Notes under the pieces: model-generated
What the model saw: only the letters and a program-made list of their open reading frames with translations
Told to the model about the DNA's origin: nothing
Database searches by the model: none
Program-made: the position numbers and the translations under genes
Source: Echinococcus granulosus
Taxonomy: Eukaryota > Platyhelminthes > Cestoda > Cyclophyllidea > Taeniidae
Direction: 5' to 3'
Length of the DNA stretch: 64,000 bases
NCBI RefSeq assembly: GCF_000524195.1
Contig: NW_020170386.1
Location: 1,326,105-1,390,104 of the forward strand
In this document: piece after piece, positions 36,182 through 47,600 of the stretch
Layout: every line of letters begins with the position of its first letter
Numbering within the stretch: the stretch's first letter is position 1

Positions 36182-36847
36182 CCCAGTTTATTCCCTGAGG
36201 CGCATCAGTGACAGGGGGGTTGAATGACTTCTTCATTGCAGGCAAGGTTGATGACTGGCATAGTTCATTCATGGGCGTTGTTTGCAAGTACTGACTATTT
36301 TATAGTAATTGACGAAAAAGGTTGACCAAGTGGAGTCCCGGCAACGACAATTGGAAGAAGAGGGTTATGCAATGCTCCGATGGTTTGTTTAACCCTACAT
36401 CAAATTATGGGGCGCTTATTACACGCAGATTATGCCATCATTTGTAACATGACGTTCAGGCCATGGTAGCAGCCTCGACTCTTCTGGGCGTTAGCAATAT
36501 GTTATCTGTCATACTACTCTGACTTCCACGGCCTCAGGGAAAACACGGGGCTCCACATGTACGCATCGACTTGATTTGGTATAATCCAAAGGCGGGTAGA
36601 AGAGTGCTTCAAAGGCGATTGAGGGCAAATTTTGAAATGGTTCCTGGACAAAATGACCTCACTTATCCAGCGTCTCTATTTTCCTTACATGATCGTACGC
36701 TTATAAATTCCATTTCTTCTCTAGCTTTAACAGCGAGCTATTGAGGTCCAGCATTTACCTAGGAGAGCTTAATGCATTTTAAATGTTACTGAGAAAGTTT
36801 GGGGCCCTTTCATGATTTTTGAGCCTGTTTGACTTCTGGAGACATGT
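36182..36847. other. Intergenic stretch between two LTR copies
   Basis: About 670 bp of mixed composition. No ORF, repeat or RNA gene that I recognise. Confidence 0.35.
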
Positions 36848-37100
36848 TGTAATACGATAGTGGTTTATCCCTCGGTTCTGGTGAGGCGCCACTTTTGTAC
36901 TTCGAATTAGCCCCCTTGTACCTCGCTGGGTGGGCTGGCCTTTTGGGCCATGCCAATAGCCCAGACNNNNNNNNNNNNNNNNNNNNNNNNNNNNNNNNNN
37001 NNNNNNNNNNNNNNNNNNNNNNNNNNNNNNNNNNNNNNNNNNNNNNNNNNNNNNNNNNNNNNNNNNTTCTTTCGTCTTCAGGGAGTCTCGGGACGCTACA
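36848..37100 (-). repeat. Solo LTR-like repeat, copy 5, minus strand, broken by an assembly gap
   Basis: On the plus strand it starts TGTAATACGATAG and ends GGACGCTACA. ATGT at 36844-36847 and ATGT at 37101-37104 form a perfect 4-bp duplication. The known parts (36848-36966 and 37067-37100, 153 bp) cover the family consensus except about 47 bp around the TATATA run, where the Ns stand. Confidence 0.8.
36967..37066. other. Assembly gap (100 N) inside an LTR copy
   Basis: Exactly 100 Ns of placeholder sequence. Compared with the intact 200-bp copy at 20964, only about 47 bp are missing if this is a solo LTR, so the stated size is not real. Confidence 0.97.
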
Positions 37101-37104
37101 ATGT

Positions 37105-37851
37105 AAACAGCAGTCGTTATTAATACCCGGGACTTGGAAAAGCAAGCGTCGACTTGGTATTGCTGTCGATATTTTAAAAGACAAACCCCTAAGCAGGTGC
37201 AAATTTTAGACAAAAGTAATGTATCAAGCTTGAAATTAACAGCCGACTGCGGTTTTTTTTCTTTGGTCTTTTTCATTTACAGGTAAACCTCTTTGGCAGT
37301 GGCTAAAATCGCATTACAGCGATTTCGACCTGACGAAAAAATGGTTGTTTGCAAGTGGCAAGGAGCTATATTTGTAGAAAGCGAAGTTCTGGTTTTTATT
37401 CAAATTACCTACAACCCTTCAGATTATTCAGAGCGGTTACTTTATCTTTGTGGTCAGTTGATTGCCGGAGGTAGTGCTCTAGCCTGTGGGATATGTTTTG
37501 CATTTAAAGCGATATTCACTTTACTTGTTTTTTATGAAGCACTTATTGTGCAGCGGTGTTTTTGATAAGCACTTTGGGTGTGGCGTAATTGGACTTTTTC
37601 ACTTCCTCAAAATATTACTTCAAAATTCAGGCAAAGATGACGACTGAAATGAAAATTATTTATCAATTATAAGTTAGGCACTTCCTGTGTATCAAACATT
37701 AGACTGGGGTATCAATGTTTTAGTTGTGTTTTGTAGTTGTGCTTTTATTCCCGCTACTTACGTAGTTTATTAAACCGTTGTAATTCCACGTCTTTACTTT
37801 TACTGGTTTTGCTGAATGCTCCGACGTTAAGAAGTTGGGTAACCCATTAAT
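37105..37851. other. STX6 upstream region
   Basis: A short stretch between LTR copy 5 and the STX6 start codon. A 90-codon frame at 37293-37565 has no recognisable family and no ATG at its start. The promoter and leader of STX6 should lie here. Confidence 0.4.
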
Positions 37852-40800
37852 ATGGATAGACCTGATCCGTTTTACGTTGTGCGCGATGAAATAGTCAAGT
37901 CTTTGGGCCAGGCAAAGGTGGAATTCGATGCATGGAAGCATGAAGTTGTTTCAGAATCAACTAACATAAAGACCGCCGAAACTGCGTTGAAAGAAACCAT
38001 CAGAAACATTGATTGGGATCTTGAAGACCTTCAGGTATTTTGAAGTAGCTTCTGTAAATTGTGCTTTGTCTTAAGATTGAATGAACCGCATTGTACTGAT
38101 CTGTCTTAAATTAAGTTTCGTTTTCAATTAATTTTTGCTTTGGGGGTCGCCAACTATCAGTAATTTAGCTCTGAACTACAAGCTCGCTTCCCACTACCTT
38201 TTAATATTGAGTATACTGCTTAAAAGTAGTTTCACAATGGTTGCAGTACGGCATATGATGTCATAACTGCTTTCGCATAGGTAAACCTGTGGCGTATTGA
38301 ATTACTCATGGTGTCCGTAGTCGCTTCATTGAATTTAATCGGCTTTATCCTAGATATCGACTGCCTATTTACGCTACTTTACCGGATAAAGCGAGCTATT
38401 ACCGTTGACAAGTACTCAAAATACTCGTTTGATTAGCATATTTACGGGTGCTTCTTACTCATCTTACAAAATTCCTGTTTATCATCGATTGCATTCATTT
38501 ATGAGTCGTAAAGCTTCCGTTTTTTTCGGTCTTACACAAAGGAAACAGTTCAAATTGTGGAAAGAAACCCATCTAAGTTCCGTATAAGTGTCGAGGAGCT
38601 GCGATCACGCCGGCACTTTTTGCAGGAGGTGAAAACAGTTGTGAAAAATGTTAAGGACCAACTCCATCATCCGGATGAGCTTCTAAATGGAAATAGTAGA
38701 AACATCTATTTCGATGTGGCGACGGCAAACAAAGCGTCATCCGGTGCTATTAATGGTATCGATGTCAAAAATCCTCCTAGTTTTCCGCAAGTTCCTCTTT
38801 CATTTTTTTATTGCTTGACTAGTTGGATATGTTGAGTTTAACAACTATCTTATCCATTCATTCATAACCATTGATAGCTTTCTTGCGCCTGACTGGAATA
38901 CATGTTTTTAAAGTCATACGAACAGTTTACTTAATAATTTAAGTAGAAACCTTTGTCACAAAATGGCTTAGTATGTGTGAAACAATAAGAATTTATTCAC
39001 ACAAGCGTCTTTTATTTATCATAACTAAATGGCTATCGTGTAACTTTTGTAGCTATTGCCACGATAAAAGCAAAATATACACTATTTATTTGCTTGTAGA
39101 GCATAGGCTTTCGGGTACTATTGTTGCACAGATTTATTATTTTTAACCTTGTAGGCATGATGCTTGTTTTTAGTCTCACGTTTCACAGTCTTCAATTTCT
39201 GTTGCTTTTGGACTAGGGATCTTGGGTGTATCTTCTTACAGAAGAATAGCAGTTAATGCACGTCTAGAGACTAGAAGCAGCACTTTGACATTGTGCTGCT
39301 TTACATACTTTTACTTGAACTTACAAGTTTAGGCCATATTAGCTAATCAGAACTAAGTTCTGCCCATGAATTGCAATCTTATTCAAATCCGTTCGGTAGG
39401 TGAAGTAAAGTTTGAATTTAGATGCAATCCTTGTGCTGCTTTCACGTTTGTGCTTGCTGACAACGAAGGACAGTAATCTAATGGATGCTTCTGGAAACGA
39501 CGGCTTTCGGATCTAAGTCGCTATCGTAGATGATTAATAGGAAGCTTCCCTACCGGAATACTTTCTTAATCCCTGTACTTATTGACGTCTGAACATAGAA
39601 TGCAGCGTGTAGTGATTCATAAGGCTTTAAGAGTGTTTCTTAATCAATTACGAAGTTATTAAAAGACATGATTCGATTTATTCCATGGAGTACTGCAAAC
39701 ACTTTTCAGTTTTGTGTTAGAGGATTTACTAGCCCCTAAAACAGATCCGTCTCATTTGATTGAATGCATAATGACCAACACTATGAAGTTTTACATCTAC
39801 TTTGGAAGTTATTGAAACACTATTTCCCCTCTCTTCCCAGGATGTATTCTGACCTTAGAGCGTTTCGTCCATCCTGACCGTACTTGTTGATCTTTTTTAT
39901 TCCGGCTCCACTACCACTCAGCCACGCAGTTTATTATCCCACAGTGATGCGGAGCTGCACCAACACAACAGCTGCTCGTATGCGAATAGGCCATTTCTCA
40001 CCGAATGCCACACACTACATCGCGACAGCCGTTGGTAGCTGTAAGCGGCTGTTTTCAACTTATCTGCTAACGAGGCATCCATTTTCCACATACCCCTTTG
40101 AAGTGTCTCCAGGTGGTATTGAACCCCTTTGTGGTGCTCAGGCATTTCGGAGCCTCCTCCGCTTAAATCATATGTCGTAAAATCTACGTTACTGCTTGAT
40201 TCATCCTGGTTTTGTTGTGGAGATAGAAATCACGAATTCAGCACTCACCCATCGTCAATTGAAATAGCTTTTGTTATCATTTTCAAAGTTTTATTTACAA
40301 GCCTTACTCACGAATTGTACTGTCTTACAGTTGAACAGGACTCTCGGAGAATTCCGGCTCGCTCATATCCATCTTTCTGAATTCTTGTTCGGTCAGTTCA
40401 TAAAACAAGCCCCCAATGCAATTTGAAGTCACATTTGCGTTGTTTCATACCTCGGATTCTTTGACTGCAGTATGTGGTGTTGCCGATCTTTTTTAGACCG
40501 AAACGTAGTTTTGTATACGAACAATCATACAATCCTTTACTCTGGCTTTCGACAGTTCTTCAGTTGACTTATTTCTGCAACAGCTTCGAAAAGTAAACAT
40601 TTAAAACACTACTTCTCTACCACTGCACTCTTTTCTCTATATAAGTTTCTAGAAAATATCCCATCTTACACCCAGTTTACTGAAATTGCTCATGCTGTTT
40701 CACTTCGTGTTTTAATCAGTTCATCCTTAGTTTTACATTTGCAACCAAGGCGACGCGGCGGCTGATGCTACTTGTCTGTAGTCAATCACGCTCATCCTAT

Positions 40801-43546
40801 CCCGGTCTTCTTCCATGGCTTCCGGTCTATCCTCATCTCGAAACTTCAAGTTAGTTAAGACGCACTAAATTGGACTCTGTTTAGTGACGTTTACTGCGCA
40901 TTACCAAGCGCAGCCCCAATGCTACCTCATGCAGCCAAATTCAGGCCTATTTATGGGTAACCATAGCGTGGTGTTTCAAACCTCATTGATGCCCTAGCAC
41001 TCGAAAGTATCTGACATTAATTTCCCGCAGTCTCTTCCTAATCATTCCCGTACTCCCGGTGATGCTCCCGATGTGGCCATCATTAGCAAAAAGTGATTTG
41101 CCTTTTTTTCGTTCCCTTTTCAGCATATTTGTAGATTAGGTGCAAATTCACGTGAAATGTCGATATCGTTTTGAGAAGATTTCGGTATTTGGCGGTGGTG
41201 TTTAGCAGACAGCTGCAGAACACAACAGCTCCATGAGAAACTGACTGCCTATTTCAGGATTTGCGTGAATTATTGAGGGAATATTTATATCCTTTCCACT
41301 GTTATCGTCCTTCACGCCCTCATAGTTTGCCCCCGCTACTATCATACGTGAAATCAGGCCTCCTAGTAGTGGTTCCCACATTTTCAGCATAAACTGACAC
41401 ATCATCTATTAACGTTAAAATGCAGTGCGTGTACGTGTGCAAGACGTTGAACTCCTTGTCATTTAAATGCATATTTCACTTCTCCCTTTTACAATTCTAT
41501 GATGTAAAGTGACCGACTGGTCGTCTGTTTCATCAGGAAACATTTTGCAAGCAGCACTAGTTAGCAACCACTGCTATTTCCACTTTTTGAATAGACTAGC
41601 CATTTTTTATTGATTCAGGAAATCACTCAAACACCCTTTGTCCTTCTTTCTAATCCAATGGGTTTCCCCAGGAATTACTATTGAGTCCATTACATAACTG
41701 AATCATCCTTCGTTAAGCGGCTGAAAATCTTTTCACCGGTCTTGTTGGATAATCGCAATTAGACAAAAAGAGCACCACATGGCTCTACTAGTCACGTAAT
41801 ATGATAACATTTGGGGACTGATGGTCTTTTGGTTTTTATGGCACGTAGTATTTTTCTGCACTTTTTCAACCGAGTTGCATTACCTTGTTGACACGGCAAA
41901 TTGAACACTTGGTTTTTATGGTTAAGCTGGTGGAAAAGCTGTTCGAATCCCTGTGAAAGTGCAAACTGATTCAATAAGAATTTGTCTCCAAAACGGCCAA
42001 CGCACTGTTTTTGTATGATTACACGAGGGCGAATACATCAATCTAATCAAAAGTACGCAAAGTTCACCTATGACCGGAATCGCCTTGCTGTCTCCCTTCA
42101 TCTCTCCAAAACAAGGTTTTATTGCATATTTCTGCATCTTCCCAAATGTGGTGCTTCATTCAATAGACATCTCCATCGTCTTATTGGTGAGTTATCGTGG
42201 CACGTGGCTCCTGTTGTGAGTTCAAACGCTCCAGCTAATTGTCACACCTGTTGCAGCGCTTGAGGGCAACTACTTGAGTATCAATTGTACCCGTCGCCAC
42301 ACCAAGATATGCTTTGGAAAACTGCTAAAATTGGTTGTGCAAGTAAACACAGACTCCATTGAAGCTAACTATTTCGGTTTTGTTCATTCAACTTCTTGCT
42401 TTCGGTTTTGCAGTCTGAGCATTTCATATTGTAAAAATTGTGCCTTTGTTTATCTTTTTCACTATGGATGTGAACAGGTCTCTCACGTGTTGACTCATTG
42501 TTTACCATCGCTAATACGACTCCCGAACGGTTATTTCGTTTCCTCTTTTCATCTCAGTACAAGTTGTAGGGCGCGCGGACGCCCTGAGAGTCAATCAATA
42601 CTCACCTTTGCCCAAGCCAAGTGGTCAGGCAGACATGCAAGCGCGCAGGCGCGTAAGCGAGTGGGTGGGTGGGCGGGCACAAGTCCCCACTGCCGCGTTC
42701 GAGCCCACTGCGCTCATTTTATGGCACTGTCTACCATGGACGGAGGAGTTGAAGAAGTTAATCTACCTTGCCGTTAGGCGAAACCACATGATAGATTGGA
42801 CTGTACAACAGTCTACTACATCAGACGATCAGCACACAAAGTGGGCATTAACAAAACTAACCATTTATCAAGTTTACGTCGCATAACTGTCTTGATTTTT
42901 GGAGCACGTGGATTTAAGCATCCAAACATGTTTTGCCATTAATAATCAAATTCCCCGCGTTTTAGGTGGTTAGTGTTGTGGTTATCTGTAATTTTTCTAC
43001 ATCTAAATGCAAAGGTAGTACTTCCGTCTCTTATCGGGGCAATTTTAAGGTCACCCCAGAAACGGAATGGCTGCTAATTAGGCTTCAAGTACCAGTCGAG
43101 TGGAGGCGGAATTGATGGTCGGTTGTTGTCATTTGAATAGCAGGTCGGCAGCAGAGACGGGAATAGGTGGAGATGGGGGCGAGGGGGGTGGCGGTTTCAC
43201 AGAGGACTTAAAGTGGCGCAGCGAGCACCCGGGCACAGATGCGCCGGGTCTGTTGGCGGAGCAAGTGGCGCTATTGCGCGAGCAGGACGAGCACCTGGAC
43301 CAGCTTGGCTCGAGCATCTCGCGACTCAAGCAGATGTCGCACCGCATCGGCGGCGAGCTTGGAGATCAGGTGGCCCTGCTGGATGAGTTCAGTGAAGAGA
43401 TGACCCACACCGAGTCGCGGTTGGACAACGCCATGCGTCGCGCAGCCCGCCTCCTCCACATCGATTCCTCACGCGCCCAGTGGTTCGTCATAGGCATCCT
43501 CCTCCTTACCCTCCTCGTCATTCTCATCCTCTTCGTCATCCTCTGA
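37852..43546 (+). CDS. STX6: Syntaxin-6 (Qc-SNARE), three exons
   Basis: Syntaxin-6 drives fusion of vesicles at the trans-Golgi network and endosomes. Exons: 37852-38034, 38542-38790, 43082-43546; sum 897 nt, 298 residues (human 255). The N terminus has DPFYVVRDEI and IRNIDWDLEDLQ, then ETVQIVERNPSKFRIS, the syntaxin-6/10 Habc domain. The Qc-SNARE motif spans about 200-269 with LKQMSHRIGGELGDQVALLDEF; the zero-layer glutamine is Q240. A single C-terminal anchor fills 278-298 and ends at the stop, as in tail-anchored SNAREs. A glycine-rich insert lies between Habc and SNARE (about 171-182). The exon 3 acceptor is placed at 43081 because the next in-frame stop lies directly upstream; RVEAEL there matches the family. 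The exon 2 donor at 38790 keeps frame but is not the only choice. The 4.3-kb intron could hide a small exon. Confidence 0.93.
38791..43081 (+). other. Large intron 2 of STX6
   Basis: A 4.3-kb intron, T-rich for most of its length. It holds a 167-codon ORF (42274-42777) that looks accidental and a GC-rich island at about 42560-42730. No repeat of the LTR family is present. Confidence 0.55.
42560..42730. promoter_or_regulatory. GC-rich island with G-quadruplex motif in STX6 intron 2
   Basis: A compact GC-rich stretch in T-rich intron DNA. It contains GCAAGCGCGCAGGCG at 42637-42651, identical to 29397-29411 in the LRRFIP intron. Directly after, at 42663-42677, are four GGG runs with one-base loops, a strong G-quadruplex pattern. 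A regulatory role is inference. Confidence 0.35.
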
Positions 43547-43859
43547 TTTATGCCCAAATACCCTCACCCATCCTGTTGTACGTGAATTCCCTCGTTTATT
43601 TTTCGAATTCCTTTCATCGCCTTGTGGTTGTTGTACGGCCGGCCTTCCTCTTGCAGTGATTTCCAACTAACCTAAAGCGTAATTTTTTGGAAAGAGTAGT
43701 TTAATTGAGACATTTTTTATTATTACTCTGTATGTCTTGGGAGGTTTTTCTTCGCCCTTTAAATGGTCGTTGGTTAAGTAGAATCTGGATGTTGCATTGT
43801 GGAACAAAAGAGGTATAAAGGTAGTTTGCAACGGCTGTAGTGGAACAAGAAATGTGTCA
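43547..43859. other. STX6 3' flank
   Basis: No AATAAA occurs on the plus strand within 1.2 kb of the STX6 stop, so its polyadenylation site must use a variant. Two AATAAA signals on the minus strand (43595-43600 and 43716-43721) could end a minus-strand transcript. Confidence 0.35.
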
Positions 43860-44066
43860 TTAGGTAAAGTAGATTTTGATTTTTGGCAATAAGATTTTGC
43901 GTACAATCTGTTTGATATTATCTAAAGCACTTCGTCTGATGGAGCCGTTAGTTTTCAGGCGTTTTTCAAGGAGCGAATCTGAGGCATAGACTACGAGTCG
44001 ATGACTAGGGCGACCGTTTTCATCTTCATGGGTGCGTTTGGGCGGAAATGCGCGAAGAGGATTCAT
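43860..44066 (-). CDS. Unidentified 68-residue ORF, possible small gene
   Basis: The frame runs ATG to TAA without interruption and starts MNPLRAFPPKRTHEDENG. It is hydrophilic and basic, with SALDNIKQIVRKILLPK near the end. It has no low complexity and looks more protein-like than the many chance frames around it. AATAAA on the same strand lies 139 nt past the stop. Against it: it is short, an in-frame stop lies two codons upstream of the ATG, and the sequence before it is purine-rich and makes a poor splice acceptor. No family is recognised. It would be convergent with STX6. Confidence 0.25.
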   Translation of the reverse strand: MNPLRAFPPKRTHEDENGRPSHRLVVYASDSLLEKRLKTNGSIRRSALDNIKQIVRKILLPKIKIYFT

Positions 44067-44605
44067 ACCTCTTCATCATTTCATTTGATGTCCATGGGTC
44101 ATTTGTGTTTACTAACGTAATTTGGCTGTCAATCGTGTGTTGCAATCCCCCTCGGCGCTAGTGAGCTGGTTTTCAGTACACGGACAGGAACCCTGCTACA
44201 ATTTCGGGGGTTCGTGGAAATTTGGACTTGCAAATGGCAACGGTTCTTGTGCTGTTCGATCCATTCCTAGGAATGAAGTACCCGAATTTTGGCCTAGGCA
44301 GCAATGACTTTGGCTGTCACGGCGTCACAAATCACAGAACTTTCATGAAATCATTAACTGTAGTACGATATCGTGTGTATGTGGACCATGGAGACAAATG
44401 GAAATAGGAGATACTCGGATATGAATTCGGAAGCATATGTACGGAGGAGGATTCTGCGAACTCACTACCGATTAGATATGTCATTTCGTGGTCATTACAC
44501 TGTTTTAGCGGTCGAAACCTCTGCTTTGTGGCTGTTTTGTCCGAAAACGGTATCTTAAGTGGCACAGTTCATTCGAATGAATTCTAATGTGCACTTAACT
44601 TCACT

Positions 44606-44631
44606 CCCCTTCCCCTCCCCTCCCCCCCCCC
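44606..44631 (-). other. G-quadruplex-type tract (C-rich on plus strand)
   Basis: On the minus strand there are four G runs (10, 4, 4 and 4 bases; plus-strand positions 622-631, 617-620, 612-615 and 606-609 within 44.6 kb) separated by one or two bases. This is the standard pattern for an intramolecular G-quadruplex. It may also be a simple mononucleotide-type repeat. Confidence 0.6.
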
Positions 44632-47600
44632 ACCGCTTTGTTTACCAGATTTCGCAGCGTGGGAACTGATCTTATTCCTACACTTCAAACCATTTGTAGG
44701 ATTTCAAATTGAACCTAAGGTAGGGTTCGAGTCTGCTGTGCATTTAGCAAAACAGGTGTGCTGAAATTTTTTTAGACGCAAATAAAATCTGAGAACCTTG
44801 AAGTATGCAGCCTAATCAAATTTCCTAAATAACTTGTATTCTTACTGTGAAATCTGCAACCCGAGTGGATTCGAGGCAGAGGAGGGGTATCTTGATAGTG
44901 CTACAAATCATGGTTGAACATTTATCATGCCTTGTTGTTCAACTAATAACTAATAATCAACTTACAGACTAATCTTTGAACTCTATGGTCTGTCGAATTG
45001 AGGGCTAATGAAAAATGTGGTAAGCACAGTCTTTCTGGCAGAAGTGAGAAGACCTTACATCTGCTTTTGGCCGTTTTGTGAGGAATGATCCTGTAGAACG
45101 GCATCGCTGCATTCTCGACGTGTTTGCTATCTCTTTCCTTCAGTGATTAGTCATCATTCCTTAAGTGGATATGTCTGAGCAAATCTTCCTTTAATTAACT
45201 TTTCCAACAAAGGTAGCTAACACCCATCATTCAAAGTGTAGATAACAATTGGCGCTACGTACACGCCAAATGGTGGATGTGTAGAGCGAAAGGAGGGCAA
45301 AAAACAAACTAAGCCCTTCCTTGAAAAGGATAATGGCACACCCAAACGGGTTGATTTTTAAATCAAAGCATAAAGCGTAAAAATCTTGTCTAAGCGGAAA
45401 ACGAAATGTGGATTGGCATTTTGGCAACCGGTTTGTAGAAGAAATCACAGAGTACTCTGAGTACCCTTAATTCACTTAATTTGCAAATAAACTTAGACAA
45501 ATTGATGCATTTGGTGCTCCTTCACAGTGGTCCCGAAACAAACGTGAGCAACGTCAATACTGATGCTGCATTCAGATGGTACCCAATCGCCCTGGCATTG
45601 CACAACGATTACCCAAATTTGCAGGTTCGGTTTAGGCTCTGAACACAACACACGCAGGTATTTAAGATTGGAGGTACATGAAAAAGGGCTGAAAAAAGGA
45701 AAGTAGCATAAGGAAAATACATAATGAGAGAATTTTAATGTGTTCGCAATTTGGACCGTGATGCAGGTTAATTTTATCACCGATTACCTGCATGACCAGC
45801 ATATCAAATAGCAAGATTTCCATGCCTAAACAATGGCCACGGTTTTCCCAATAATTAGTCAAGACCTTTTTAAACCTCCTTCCCCTTTTTCAATTTTTTC
45901 TGGTCATCCATCGGCCAAGTCTCACGTTGTGTTAAGGTGCTCTTAAAATTTTACGTCTGGATCGCATTAATCGTGCTGACTAATTTGATCAATACGGATG
46001 TTCCAATTGTCTTCTACCAACAGACGAAATGTCACGATTGATCAATTAGCATTAGCATCAGTTTTACGTCTGAATTTTGGCGGACATAAATGAAAGATTT
46101 TATACTCATTGCTCCTTTACGCGGTTTTGTATTTATCAGTGTTTGGGATTTATCGCTGTATTAAACACTACAATATTACTAATCGGCCATTCTTGATCTC
46201 TGGTAGAAATACTCAGGTAAGTATTGATAGGAGAAATGAGTCGATTCTGAGGGCAAAGGTGTTTCAGAGTTTTCGATTTTGAGGGGATGAAGAATGTCAC
46301 CACAGGTGCCGTTTTGATCCTGAAATTTACTTATTGTCGTATTTCCCCTCTTTTTGAGAATGGTCTCGCATAAATTAATCAAAACAAATTAATTGACATT
46401 GTCTCGAGGTGATGATAACAAGTCTTTTACAATTTTAATCACCTGCAAGAGTTTCGCACAACAAAGACATGCTTAATTAAGATTTACTTTGAAGTAAATC
46501 AAATCCGCAATTCCTGTGTTCCAACTTTTTTCCAGTATGATCATCACTACATAACTTCAGGCATGCTTCACATTGTCCCATCCATTTCTATGTTTCAAAG
46601 TAATTTTTTGAATCACAGTTAATGGTTTCTAGACAAATACCTTACAAGCAATCCTTCAAGTCGGAAACCCAAAAAACGCTAACATCCGCTTATACGCAAG
46701 CAATTGCCACTATATTTCACTAATTTCCAGGGCCTTTTTTAAGCTCAATGACATGATCACGGAAAAAACGGTAGCACAGCAGTTATTTATATATATTTCA
46801 GCATATTTTGTTGCCTTTTATTCACAACAATGCAGATCCCATGGCAAAAAGTACGGTTGCTAATTCACCAAAAAGGTAGTTTACGATTCATCCAACCAAA
46901 CCAAACTGCAGACGGACCTGCGCTAATCATATGAAAATCGGGCCTTATTCAGCGCAGAATTTAGTCTCAAAATGTTGATAGTCATGAGTCTTCGAGGATT
47001 AGCATGCCTTTTGTTGCAATGGTATGCGGAAACAGGCGCCGAAAGTACAAATGGCTTAGGAACCGCTGAATGAGTGGCGGGAAGGGGGGATATCGGGGAT
47101 GGCCATCAATGTTTGTCCCCCCAGTTAACTATGCTGCATCAATGCGAAAGAATTTTTATACCCTTGTCAGCTTATGCTCCCAAACTCGTGTCTCCGATTG
47201 ACAGCAATCGCCTCTTCAAAAAATGGTCTTGGCAATAGTAGTTTTGTTCCGAAAAATTTTATAGCCACAATAATTGCAGTTCATAACACTAATGCGACAA
47301 AATAGGGCATGTTTTAGAAAAATACATTTCGATCTAACATAAAGTGAACCAATTAATTTTTTAAATACGAAGCCTTCCAAATTTGTTTTGCTCAACATTT
47401 TTGAAATTTAACTTGAGTGAATCAGACACAAATATCATATGTGGCAATGGTAATGATGCGCTAAGAAGCACTGGAGTAGCCGGAAATAACAGGACCTTCC
47501 GCGTGACTTCTCATCTACTGAACCACATTATTTGAGTTACAATGCTTCACCAAACCAGTGTCAAAGCCCACTATTCGCTGTTACCAATGCTGTGTCACCA

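Noticed and set aside
37293..37565. 90-codon ORF just upstream of STX6
   Set aside because: It does not start with ATG, has no recognisable family, and its length is in the range of the chance frames found throughout this AT-rich DNA.
41925..41950. tRNA gene suggested by GTTCGAATCC (B-box) and TGGTTAAGCTGG (A-box-like)
   Set aside because: The two boxes are far too close for a tRNA and no acceptor stem can be drawn.
42274..42777. 167-codon ORF in the large STX6 intron
   Set aside because: It is the longest non-gene frame, but composition changes abruptly inside it, no domain is visible, and it crosses the GC-rich island. Most likely chance.
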